The notes: generated from the sequence alone by a model not told the origin. A DNA stretch of 42,251 nt from CAZLMW01 sp964560875 (GCA_964560875.1 CAZLMW010000067.1:1-42251); one strand, 5' to 3'. Shown: positions 18,201-25,184, counted from the stretch's first letter. Numbers and translations are program-made.

Positions 18201-18794
18201 GCAGCTCTTGGCCTTGCCAGTCACACACTTGGCGTCGATGCAGGTGTCTCCGATCGTGCACAGGTTGCCGTCCTCGCACGGGATACTGGCGGGGGTCGAA
18301 ACGCAGGCGCTGCCGCTGCCGGGCACGTCGAGGCGGCTCGGATCGCAGATATCGTTGGTGCACGGGTTGCCGTCGTCGCAATAGCCTTCGTCGGTCTTGC
18401 CGTCGCAGTCGTTGTCCTTGCCGTCGCAGATCTCCTTCTTCGGCACACACCCGGGGATCAGGTCAGGAACGCAGACCCACAACGTCCCGTTGGCGCCGTT
18501 CTGCTTCTTGCACAGCCAGCCCGGCGCGCACCCATCGCCACACGGCTTGGCGCACACCTTTTCGCCATCAGGCCCCAGGACACAGATCCCGCTGGGACAG
18601 TCGTCATCGGTCTCGCAAGGACAGTTTTCCGTGCCCTTGCAGATGCTGCCGAGGTCGCCAGTTGTGTCCTGCTGCGCCGGGATCACCGGGCCGCTGGTCA
18701 GCTCATCGCCGCATCCCGTCGCGAATAGACCGATAGCGAACAACGCAACGATGGGGAGGCGAACGGCGGCAGGCACGACGATACAATGTCTCAA
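12264..18794 (-). CDS. Giant Cys-rich repeat lipoprotein, 2176 residues
   Basis: The signal peptide ends in lipobox FATGC (Cys28). A Cys-rich N-terminal region is followed by a MopE-type metal-binding motif around 116-138 (EICDGKDNDCDGKTDEG). About 64 half-units by my hand count then fill nearly all of the protein. They alternate between a roughly 25-residue form (C-E-D-G-x-K-C-T-x-G-D-x-C-x-x-G-x-C) and a roughly 27-residue form (C-D-D-x-N-P-C-T-x-D-x-C-D-x-x-x-G-x-C), giving a period near 52. One insert at about residues 1600-1780 lacks Cys repeats and looks like a galactose-binding jelly roll (LTIAADNSFECFLNNK). The acidic residues and six Cys per half-unit suggest disulfide-locked, calcium- or metal-binding rods on the cell surface; this is inference. 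The start is TTG at 18794 with GGAG five bases upstream. Related but shorter proteins are common in Myxococcota. Confidence 0.85.
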   Translation of the reverse strand: MRHCIVVPAAVRLPIVALFAIGLFATGCGDELTSGPVIPAQQDTTGDLGSICKGTENCPCETDDDCPSGICVLGPDGEKVCAKPCGDGCAPGWLCKKQNGANGTLWVCVPDLIPGCVPKKEICDGKDNDCDGKTDEGYCDDGNPCTNDICDPSRLDVPGSGSACVSTPASIPCEDGNLCTIGDTCIDAKCVTGKAKSCEDGLFCTKNACDLPTGGCTLTLLDGPCDDESVCTKDDACKDGLCKAGSTDDCDDNNPCTDDTCDPAKGCLNAHNDGACEDGDKCTQGDKCVAGTCKAAPTVDCDDANPCTDNFCDPTLVTDLSKGCTATFIVGSCDDGDGCTLGDACKDGTCSGKATKSCDDGKVCTIDGCDAKGNCKHTVDPGTATCSDGNKCTTNDACTPKGDCVGKKQTCDDANPCTLDICDKLTGLCQHPNHSGAGCEDGDKCTLGDACVDGKCAPGTKKLCDDSLACTDDSCSPANGACLFKANAGTCEDGNKCTTGDACKGGKCVPGKKVVCDDGEICTVDKCVPLTGKCAKTAAVDGLLCEDGAKCTHGDRCKKGVCQAGALLSCDDFNPCTDDSCEKSNGKCLNANNTATCEDGNICTTDQCKDGKCVSEGGASGKPVCACQKNADCAKQDDGNPCNGTLFCELATHTCKVNSSSLVTCDKSKDTTCAKFACSPKTGVCEATPANNGMPCDADGSKCSHGDVCGTGVCKAGPKLACNDNNPCTKDSCKPLVGCLHTPIPGPCQDGNACTLADRCKGGKCAASGKKKVCNDNTVCTLDRCNVVTGKCSYTKLSGQACNDGNKCTTLDLCVGGVCKATGLSKKCNDSNPCTIDGCNGKTGKCTKKWATNNTPCNDGNACTGGDRCIKGKCIGGKQPGCVSSTSCFSGTCNKVTGKCVYKPANEGKFCSDGNACTLDDVCINGFCSPKDGKICDDNDPCTADACLSGKGTCSYTPASDGIACNDDDKCTSGDVCKGGKCGHKVKKNCNDNDACTIDGCDAKTGKCLHGPATNGTKCSDGNVCTSGDKCLVSAGKSTCQPGKSSPCADGGACQAILCDKSNGKCSYIAGNETGPCDDGVGCTISDVCKKGKCIAEFANGCDDEDACTVDSCDKAADKCVHVPGVDGIACDDGDLCTFGDACKAGLCVPKTKTDCDDNNVCTEDTCDQATGSCKYPPRKVEKPLECDDGNKCTVHRAYLKQTGKFKDLCILGKCVGQARDCNDKNTCTFDGCHAKTGCWHKPTPAKPCNDGNHCTVGDRCSNGSCKGKGKKCNDGNVCTNDSCLTSKGCTFKPRGGGCSDGSVCTKNDVCKGGKCRSGKAINCSDNKPCTDDGCNAKFGCWNKADNKNKCSDGEPCTAPDRCVSGACKAGKAVVCNDGNVCTADSCKLGVGCQYIDLGTKTCDDGNVCTGPDACSKGKCRSAGAKNCSDGNACTIDACDQLNGCYNLPHTGPCSDGDACTAGDACGGGKCKPGQKVSCGDGNDCTIDTCSVKGGCAHANKTGACDDGNPCTNNDACNAGQCAGSGGKDCSDGSVCTKDACSATSKTGCVHTKLNSGACDDGDDCTLDDACKLGSCTGGAKTDCNDGNVCTDDVCKKAGGCTNEPRKFGQQQQAKVGSSANVLMSSQAKAGPGGLPVPTNLKKAKKVSGLKDWTNVPGGDWIWHDGPAPDPTKSSTAYMQVDFNVPAGSETLGGKLTIAADNSFECFLNNKLVGATQKNNDAYKKTLDIELGPAMKVGANRLVCAIHNIGKAGDTAQTNKAGVAFAMDASWYKKGESPACEDGNACTGSDACDAKAATCKSGFAKNCDDDSACTTDSCSPAGNNAGCQHKATNVNPCNDGSICTTGDHCSGGKCVGKGQIGCDDGDACTLDLCHALSGCYGEAMKDGVVCDDNNPCTQATSCKTTGGKTTCGGGVGLPCDDGNPCTTDECKGTNGCVTTAVDGGACDDGNTCTTSDICKGGVCAGSKAAACDDGNACTTDSCLKSGGCQHKGATGPACDDNNACTSNDACSNGTCTSGKLKACFDSQQCTSDSCDSATGKCVFTKVSDGECDDGNLCTLNDKCKAGVCVSGPAAPCGDNNTCTLDSCDPSTGKCVYKTVAEQTGCNDGNTCTTNDRCQGNSCVGQAKACGDGNPCTVDGCNPKTGGCTHDVAKDGTSCSAGPTKGTCKTGVCVKAP

Positions 18795-18974
18795 GAACGC
18801 TCCGGGGGGGGCGATACGTAGCGAGGATTATGCGCTTTGCCGCGCGTCAGACAAAGCGGCAATCCCGGTAGATAAGCGGATCGATGACCTTCGCCGTCGC
18901 CGTGCGGGGTGGGCGTGTTTTCGCACTGGTCGGTCAAGCTCGATCGATCCAAGATCGCACCGCAGGAGGATGCG

Positions 18975-19888
18975 ATGGCGGCGATCAAGCTGCTGGTCAA
19001 CGGCACGACGCGGACGGTCGACGTCGATCCGAAGACGCCGCTGCTCTGGGTTTTGCGCGACAACCTCCAGCTGACGGGGACGCGCTATTCGTGCGGCATC
19101 GGGGTGTGCGGGGCGTGCATGGTCCTCGTCGACGGCAAGCCCGAGCAAGCCGCACGACCTTGTCGGGCGGTCGCTTCGGTTGCGGTCACCGCGCCGATTG
19201 GGTGGTTGAAGCGGCGCAGATCGCCAAGGCCGCCGGCGCCCCGGTGCAGGTGTTCTGGACCCGCGAAGACGACACCAAGGGCGGTCATCATCGCCCGTTC
19301 AGCCGCCACCTGTTGTCAGGCGGGCTCGGTCCTGCCTCAAACGGCGCCAGCAAGCCCATCACGGTGTTCTCTCACGTGGTCTTGTCGCCCTCCATCAGCG
19401 GTCAGGCGAGCGGCAAGAACAGCGGCTTGGATTGGAGCGCGGTCAAAGGCGTCTATGACATGCCGTACGCGTTCGCCAACAAGTACGCCGGCTATGTGCG
19501 AGCCAACACGCCAGTGCCGATCACCTGGTGGCGCTCAGTCCACCTGTCGCAAAACCCGTTCACCAACGAGTGTTTCCTCGACGAGCTCTGCCATGCCGCC
19601 GGCCGCGATCCGTTGGCGGTGCGTCTCGAGTTGATGAGCACGGGGTCACGGCTGCGAGCCGCGCTGCAAAAAGCTGCGTCGGCAGCTGGCTGGGGCAAGA
19701 AGCTTCCCGCGAAAGAAGGCCTGGGACTGGCGTGTGTCAGCGGGTACGGCAGCCACATCGGTATGGTCGCGCACGTCAAGGTTGGCAGCGACAACGTGGT
19801 CACGGTCAAACGTGTCACCGCCGCCGTCGGCTCCGGCAACGGCTTGATCACGCCCCATGTTGGTAGCGCCGTTGAGTGTAGCCGTTAA
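18975..19888 (+). pseudogene. iorA-iorB deletion remnant (isoquinoline 1-oxidoreductase-type)
   Basis: The ATG at 18975 has a strong AGGAGG at 18964-18969 and opens a normal small [2Fe-2S] subunit of the xanthine oxidase family, with C40, C45 and C48 in CGIGVCGACMVLVDG. After about residue 58 the similarity stops. From about 19155, in another frame, the sequence continues as the middle of the molybdopterin subunit: TLSGGRFGCGHRADWVVEAAQ, APVQVFWTREDD, then PITWWRSVHLSQNPF. The large-subunit frame ends at 19888, well before the normal C-terminus. So the 3' part of iorA and the 5' half of iorB are missing, and iorB also lacks its tail. The original enzyme would be a Mo-dependent hydroxylase of N-heterocycles or aldehydes. 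A chimeric assembly would look the same. Confidence 0.75.
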
Positions 19889-19970
19889 CGCACTGTCGAG
19901 CAGCGGCATCTCCAGTTGAATCAATCGCGTCGCACCGCGCCGCTGTTGAGCACCGAAGCTGGAGCTCCCG

Positions 19971-20807
19971 ATGGCCAAAAACCGCGCAACCAAGGTCAGA
20001 TTCGACGACGCTCGGCACCTCTTGCTGCGCACCGGCTGGGGCCCCGAACCTGCCCACATCGATGCCCTCGTCGGCCTGACACGCCAGCAAGCTGTTCGCA
20101 AACTCATCAATGGCCTGCGCGACGCCCCTCATCGGCCCCTGCCGGGCTGGCGTCGCGAACTCCCACCACCCCGGCGTGAGATCCGCGCCGACAAGCGCGC
20201 GTTCAAGAAGAAAGTACGCACCATGGCCAAGGAGCTGCGCGCTTGGTGGCTGGCCGAGATGATCACCACGCCGTCGCCGCTCACCGAGAAGCTGACCGTG
20301 TTTTGGCACGGTCACTTCACCTCGAGCCTCCGGGTTGTGCGCTGGGCGCCCGCGATGCTCCAGCAGAACCTCCTGCTGCGCCGCGAAGGAACGCGCGACT
20401 TCAGAGCCCTGCTACGCGGCGTCCTGCGCGATCCCGCCATGCTGCGGTACCTCGACAACCACCAAAATCGCGTCGGCAAACCCAACGAAAACCTCGCCAT
20501 GCATCCCGAACTTGCGCCCCTTCGCCCTCTCTGGCGCCGCGGTGAGCTGGCCTGGGTGCTCGGGCTCGGATACGACAACCCCAACCGCAGCCACTTCAAA
20601 TCCGGCGACATCTGGTGCGCGGCCGATCCGCAGGTGCGGGCCCTCGAAAAGGGCTGGTTGTCCCGCGCCCTATACGGCCACCAGGTCTCCGGCAGCCCGG
20701 CCGACGGTCTGCTCTTTGGGGCCGCCCATGCCGGACCGTTCACCGGGGGCAGAGGGCTCGTATTGCGTGGCGATCGACGGGCAGTGGCGACTCGACGCTG
20801 GTTGTGA
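19971..20807 (+). pseudogene. DUF1800-DUF1501 in-frame chimera
   Basis: The ATG at 19971 has GGAG and a six-base spacer. Residues 1 to about 176 are the N-terminal part of a DUF1800 protein (LTEKLTVFWHGHFTSSLRVV, DPAMLRYLDN, KPNENLA). Right after NENLA (about 20500) the frame continues as the middle of a DUF1501 protein: MHPELAPLRPLWRRGELAWV, NPNRSHFKSGDIW, GWLSRALYG. These two families are normally separate neighbouring genes, DUF1800 first and then DUF1501, so a deletion has removed most of one and the start of the other while keeping frame. Similarity fades after AHAGPFTGG (about 20745) and the frame ends at 20807. The rest of DUF1501 follows in another frame. Confidence 0.8.
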
Positions 20808-21070
20808 CCTGGTCGGAGTTTGGGCGCCGCGCCGCAGAAAACGGCAGCGCTGGCACGGATCACGGCACCGCCGCGCCCCACCTTGTCACCGGCGGTCGGG
20901 TTCGCGGCGGGTTGTTTGGACAGCAGCCGTCGCTGCCACAACTCGACCGCGGTGACCTGCGCTACTCGATGGATTTTCGGCGGCTTTACGCGAGCATTCT
21001 GGCCGATTGGTGGCGCCTCGACGCGGGCCTGATCGTGCCCGGTCACAAGCCGCTGGGGCTCGTCGCTTGA
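20795..21070 (+). pseudogene. DUF1501 C-terminal fragment
   Basis: In a different frame from the chimera upstream, the sequence TLVVTWSEFGRRAAENGSAG continues with TDHGTAAP, VRGGLFGQQPSL and MDFRRLYASILADWW, ending at the stop 21068-21070. This is the conserved C-terminal end of DUF1501 proteins, which belong to the alkaline-phosphatase-like superfamily. The central part normally found between the NRSHF region and this segment is missing. Together with the preceding feature it shows a second deletion within the DUF1501 gene. No start codon or ribosome binding site serves it. Confidence 0.75.
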
Positions 21071-21073
21071 GCC

Positions 21074-21142
21074 TGCTACTTCGCCAAACCCTGCTACTTC
21101 GCCAACTCTGCTACTTCGACAACGTTGCTACTTCGACAAAAG
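21074..21142. repeat. Four tandem copies of a 17-18 bp unit at a gene end
   Basis: Units beginning TGCTACTTCG(C/A)CAA start at 21074, 21092, 21109 and 21126. The fourth unit contains the last codons and stop codon of the minus-strand peroxiredoxin gene (LLSK then TAG). The array therefore looks like repeated copies of the gene's own 3' end. Confidence 0.85.
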
Positions 21143-21958
21143 GGCCGTCAGATCTTCGAGGATCGTCTTGGGGTGGTTGTACATGTCAAAGCCGATCTGG
21201 AACGTCGAATACCAGTAGCGCCACGTGCCGGCCGGGTCGAGAATGACCGTGATCCGCGACGCGTTGGACTGGCTCTTCTTCTTCGCGGCGCCGTAGTACA
21301 GCGCGAGCTCTCGCTCCACGTCGCTCCACAGCGCGAACTTGAACTTCTCGTGGCTCTTGAACTTGGCGTTCTTAGCCGGCGTATCAAACGAACAGCCGAT
21401 GACCTGCACGCCGAGCTTTTCGAACTTCTCTTGACGGTCGCGGAACCCGCAACCCTCAGCCGTTCAGCCAAACGAGGACGCGGCTGGATAAAACCAGATC
21501 ACCGTCCACTTGCCCTTGAGGGCGGCTGGCCCCACCGCTGCGCCGGATGAATCGACGACCTTCACAAATGACGGCAGTCCCTTACCGGCGGGCGCCGTCT
21601 GGGCCGTCACCGCGACGTTCGGGTTGACCCACGTCGAACCGCTGTCAGGCCCACCAGAGCCAGCATCTGCGGTCGCCGTGCCAGCATCGAGCGCGCCGCC
21701 AGCATCGAGCGCGCCGCCAGCATCGATCGCTCTGGCCGCATCCGTGCCGCCACCGGTCAAACCCGCGTCGCCGCTGCCAGAAATGGTCGCAGTGTCGGTC
21801 GTTGCCGCCGAATCCTGGCCGGTCGCGCCGCCCAAATCGGAGCCACCGGTCGCAGCCGGCGCCGTTGAACCGCCGCCGCCGCAGCCAAGAATCGAAAACG
21901 TCGACGCAAGCGTGGCGGCCAAAGCGCAAGCGAGAACGGGTCGTGTAGTCAGGAACAT
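21128..21958 (-). CDS. Lipoprotein peroxiredoxin (BCP type), probable selenoprotein with in-frame TGA
   Basis: One frame runs from the ATG at 21958 to the TAG at 21128-21130 with a single internal TGA at 21464-21466 (codon 165). Read as selenocysteine U, the region is FYPAASSFGUTAEGCGFRD, which aligns with the BCP/AhpC active site FYPxxxTPGCTxxxCxFRD. U165 falls on the peroxidatic Cys and C170 on the BCP-type resolving Cys. Similarity continues past the TGA (VQVIGCSFDTPAKNAKFKSH, LWSDVERELALYYGAA, ITVILDPAGTWRYWYS). The product has 276 residues. The N-terminus is a lipoprotein signal with lipobox SILGC (Cys26), followed by a Gly/Ala/Asp-rich linker to about residue 112, so the enzyme should act outside the cytoplasm. 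A SECIS-like hairpin follows the TGA. No strong Shine-Dalgarno is seen. The alternative is a Cys TGC/TGT mutated to TGA. Confidence 0.82.
21436..21454 (-). promoter_or_regulatory. Bacterial SECIS-like hairpin after the TGA codon
   Basis: On the minus strand, nine bases after the TGA, GGTTGCGG (21454-21447) pairs with CCGCGACC (21443-21436) around the loop GTT, giving eight continuous pairs with one wobble. The loop begins 18 nt after the TGA and starts with G. Bacterial SECIS elements are apical stem-loops within the coding region about 16-37 nt after the TGA with G among the first loop bases, so position and shape fit. Binding by SelB is inferred. Confidence 0.7.
21681..21734. repeat. 18-bp tandem repeat inside the peroxiredoxin linker
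   Basis: Two perfect copies of an 18-bp unit (21681-21698, 21699-21716) and a third degenerate copy encode repeated G-A-L-D-A-G in the low-complexity linker. The unit length keeps frame. Confidence 0.8.
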
Positions 21959-22058
21959 GCGCGCAACGTAGCATAGCCAAACGCCAACGTGGTCGACCGA
22001 CACACCTTCGCACAAGGCCGGATTATCAACCGGCGAACGCGCCGCTATCAGCCCCCAA

Positions 22059-25000
22059 ATGACACCGTCCGAAGCCGATCCCCTGCCGCCACCCGAACGC
22101 CGGTCCGCCGTCGAAAAAGCGTCCGCCGTCGAAAAAGCGTCCGCCGTCGAAAAAGCGTCCGTTCCGGGACCGCGCGTCGTCGCCGCCATGACCGTCCTGT
22201 CATCGGTCGCCCTCGTGGCTTGGATGATCGCGCCCGCCGTACAGCGTCAAGGTCTTTCTGCCGGCGCCTGGGTGCTCATCGTCGCGGCGGTCGTCATCAT
22301 CTCCGCGATCGGTGGACTGGCCATCTACCTCGTCGAAAACGTCGTCGGCTCCACCCGGCGGACATTCATCGCGGCCGCAGCGCTAGGCGGAATTGGCGCG
22401 TTTCTGATTCACGATCACCTCTACTTCATCCACCTCGGCACGCACTTTGACGGCAACGAAGCGCGCGTGGCGTTCGATGCCCTGTTCAATGGGGAGATCG
22501 GCCTGCCGTGGGCCGTTATCGCCCGGCTCGGCGCCGGTGTGGCGGTCTGGGCGCTGCTCGCTCCCGCCGCGGTTTGGTTGCTCGGCCGCGTCCGGGCCCT
22601 CGACGGAAGCCTGGTCATCAGCGGGGGCGTTCAAATCGCTGTGCTTGCCGCTATCGCCGTCCTGGTGGCCATGCGTGCCGCGTGGGTCCCGCCCCATGAT
22701 CCCGCCGCCGTCGCCGTCGCCAAGCTGCTGCCGTGGGAACGCATGAGCGAACGCGCCGCCGTCAACGCCGACATGGACGCCGCCAAGGACGACACCGCGC
22801 TACCGCTTGTCTTCTCCGACCGCACCGAGCTGAAACAGATCCGCACCCTGAAGAAGGACCACGCCGCCATCGTCGCGCGTCCGTTCGCCGCCAAGCGCAA
22901 GCCGTCCATCCTCATCGTGCACGTCGAGTCGCTGCGCTCCGACAACCTCACCGCCGAACGCATGCCGCGCCTGTGGGCCGCCTCAAGACAATGCTGGCGG
23001 CTGCCCGACCACTTCTCAGGCGGCAACAACTCCGGCATCGGCACGTGGTCGCTTCTCAGCGGCCTGCAGTCCTACTACTTCCAGCCATCGCGCACCGCCG
23101 AGCTCGGCCCCCTGCCGCTCGACGTGCTCGGCAAACTCGGTTACCGGCGTAAAGCCTGGTTTTCCAAGGATTTGCGGCTCTGGGACAAGATCTTCCAGCG
23201 CAACTTCGAAGGCCACGTGGACGACTTTTTCTGCGCAGCCGGAACAGGTGGCGGCGACCAGGTGGCGGACGAAAACAAGCTGCTCACGACCTTCATCGAC
23301 GAGCTTCGCGCCGACAAAGACCCGCGCCCGCGCTTTGATTACCTCGTCCTCTTCGCGCCCCACTACCAGTACTACTACCCGCCCCGATTCGCCCGCCATG
23401 AGCCGACGCTCGACCTCGGCTACACGATCACATGCGGATTCGCCGAGGACCAGAAGCAACACGCCGACAAGATCCGCAACCGCTACCGAAACGCCGTCGC
23501 CTTCGCCGATCACCAGCTCGGCGAGGTGTTCCACGCGCTCAAGGCAGCGGGGCGCCTCGACACCACCGCCGTCATCGTTTCGGGCGACCACGGCGAGGAA
23601 TTCTGGGAGAAAGGCCGCTTTGGCCACAGCTACGGCCTCAACGACGAGCAAATCCACGTGGCAAGCGCCGTATGCCTGCCCGGAGCGCAGACGATCACGA
23701 CACGCTACCGGTACACATCGCACGCCGACTTCATGCCGACCCTCTTCGACCACATGGGCGTTACGCCAGCCTGGGCCGACTTCATGAACGGCAAATCGCT
23801 GCTGCGCTACGAACCCGACCGCGACTACGCGCTCGTCGGCCACGGGGTCCTCAACGACGCCGAAAACCACGAGTACGTCGTCATCTCCGAGGGCATCAAG
23901 GTGCGCTTCGACAATTTCGGCCGTCGTGCGGTCAAGGCCGTGATGACCCAGGGCGACGAGCCCATTGCGACGCCCGATGGACGCCAGACACGTCGCCTCC
24001 TTCAGCGCGCGCTTATGGCGAAAACGCTGGGCAACAGACCGATCGGCAGCAGCGATCCCGTCGCCCTCCAACGCCTCACTGGCTTGCCGCGCAGCGAGCT
24101 CATCGCCGAGGTGGTCGACCTGCGAGCCGCCGTGGACCGCTTCGCCGCACCGCCCCGCGCCTTGCTGCCCGACGACGCACCGCCACCGGCGCGCATCGAT
24201 CCCAGCGGGCTCGTCGACAAGGACTACCGGCTGCTCGCGCACGACGCGACCGGCAAGGTGACCGGCGTTAGCGGCGTGCGACTTGCCGGCAAGGGGCGAT
24301 TCGCAGAGGCCTCGACACCCAGCTGGCATCGTTGGCGCATCGCCGCGGACGGCGCGCTGTGGATTCACGACATCCACAACCAGGCTGTTGCGCGCTTCGT
24401 CGGTGGGCCCGACGGACCGGTTGGACGTACACACGACGGCCATGGCGTCTCGCTCCGCCCCGGCAAGGCGGCCGATGAAAAACCGCACGAGCGCTTCTGG
24501 CCGCCCGAATGGCGAGCAGAACCCGTCACGATGGCCGACCTCATAGGCAAGACCTGGAACTACCGGTTTTACCACCCCAACCTGGTCTACAACGGCGGCC
24601 GCCACCTGCGTTTCGACACGCTCGGCGAGGACCACGGGGAGTTCCGGCTCGGCCGCACCGACAACTGGCGAACGTGGAATATCCACGGCGGCGTGCTGCG
24701 TATCTACGACAAGACCGGCGCGTTCGTGGCGCGACTCTCGTGGGCACCGATGGGCAACACGCTGGTCGGCAAGACGACGCGCGGGGATTGGTTCGTGCTC
24801 CAAGCGCGGGTTGAGCGTCCTGCCGACACCGTGCACGAACGCTTCTTTGACCGCGGCCTCATCGTCGACAAGCCGGTGGACAAAGACCTCGTCGGGCGCG
24901 TGTTCGCCTACGAATACCTGCTGCCATCCGGCTATCGAATGGGGTTCCGCGACATCACGTTTGGACCGGCCGGCAAATTCGCCGATGGCGGCTCACGGTT

Positions 25001-25184
25001 CTGGCACAGGTGGGCGATTGAAGGCGGGCAGCTCGCGCTGTTCAACCAGGACGGCGTGCGCGTCTGTACGTTTAAGTATTCGCGCGCACGCGGGCTGTTT
25101 GTCGGCTGGGGCTATGACGGCGACGTGCTCTCGCTCCAGGCCAGGGACGTCGCCAACGAAGCCGCAGATCAGCGCGCGCCGTAG
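22059..25184 (+). CDS. Membrane sulfatase/phosphoglycerol-transferase-like protein with three C-terminal repeats
   Basis: A 1041-residue inner-membrane protein. Five hydrophobic segments lie at about 42-62, 68-92, 100-120, 150-176 and 183-206. An alkaline-phosphatase-superfamily (sulfatase) domain follows: HVESLRSDN with the metal-binding Glu near 290, SGIGTWSLLSGL with the likely Thr nucleophile, and SGDHGEEF with D510-H511. This is the layout of LtaS/YejM-type enzymes that transfer or hydrolyse head groups outside the membrane. From about residue 715 three related segments about 110 residues apart begin near 718, 828 and 945. Each has a W-x-x-W-x-I or H-R-W-x-I core, then an L-x-(I/L)-x-(D/N)-x-x-G strand and V-A-R or V-C-T; I do not recognise them. 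It is divergent from the peroxiredoxin gene. Substrate unknown. Confidence 0.82.
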   Translation: MTPSEADPLPPPERRSAVEKASAVEKASAVEKASVPGPRVVAAMTVLSSVALVAWMIAPAVQRQGLSAGAWVLIVAAVVIISAIGGLAIYLVENVVGSTRRTFIAAAALGGIGAFLIHDHLYFIHLGTHFDGNEARVAFDALFNGEIGLPWAVIARLGAGVAVWALLAPAAVWLLGRVRALDGSLVISGGVQIAVLAAIAVLVAMRAAWVPPHDPAAVAVAKLLPWERMSERAAVNADMDAAKDDTALPLVFSDRTELKQIRTLKKDHAAIVARPFAAKRKPSILIVHVESLRSDNLTAERMPRLWAASRQCWRLPDHFSGGNNSGIGTWSLLSGLQSYYFQPSRTAELGPLPLDVLGKLGYRRKAWFSKDLRLWDKIFQRNFEGHVDDFFCAAGTGGGDQVADENKLLTTFIDELRADKDPRPRFDYLVLFAPHYQYYYPPRFARHEPTLDLGYTITCGFAEDQKQHADKIRNRYRNAVAFADHQLGEVFHALKAAGRLDTTAVIVSGDHGEEFWEKGRFGHSYGLNDEQIHVASAVCLPGAQTITTRYRYTSHADFMPTLFDHMGVTPAWADFMNGKSLLRYEPDRDYALVGHGVLNDAENHEYVVISEGIKVRFDNFGRRAVKAVMTQGDEPIATPDGRQTRRLLQRALMAKTLGNRPIGSSDPVALQRLTGLPRSELIAEVVDLRAAVDRFAAPPRALLPDDAPPPARIDPSGLVDKDYRLLAHDATGKVTGVSGVRLAGKGRFAEASTPSWHRWRIAADGALWIHDIHNQAVARFVGGPDGPVGRTHDGHGVSLRPGKAADEKPHERFWPPEWRAEPVTMADLIGKTWNYRFYHPNLVYNGGRHLRFDTLGEDHGEFRLGRTDNWRTWNIHGGVLRIYDKTGAFVARLSWAPMGNTLVGKTTRGDWFVLQARVERPADTVHERFFDRGLIVDKPVDKDLVGRVFAYEYLLPSGYRMGFRDITFGPAGKFADGGSRFWHRWAIEGGQLALFNQDGVRVCTFKYSRARGLFVGWGYDGDVLSLQARDVANEAADQRAP
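22104..22157. repeat. Three perfect 18-bp tandem copies in the sulfatase-like gene
   Basis: TCCGCCGTCGAAAAAGCG is repeated three times and encodes S-A-V-E-K-A three times in the cytoplasmic N-terminal tail before the first membrane segment. Perfect identity suggests recent duplication. Confidence 0.95.

Noticed and set aside
12264..18794. CRISPR-like array
   Set aside because: The DNA repeats regularly, but it is a continuous coding frame with codon-level variation and no constant direct repeats separated by unique spacers.
21436..21470. Reading the peroxiredoxin interruption as a frameshift or simple pseudogene
   Set aside because: The frame before and after the TGA is the same, the TGA replaces the catalytic Cys codon itself, conserved residues continue immediately, and a SECIS-like hairpin follows. 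A point mutation remains possible but is less likely than selenocysteine.
23016..24836. 606-residue open frame on the minus strand
   Set aside because: Antisense to the sulfatase-like gene; no recognisable motifs.
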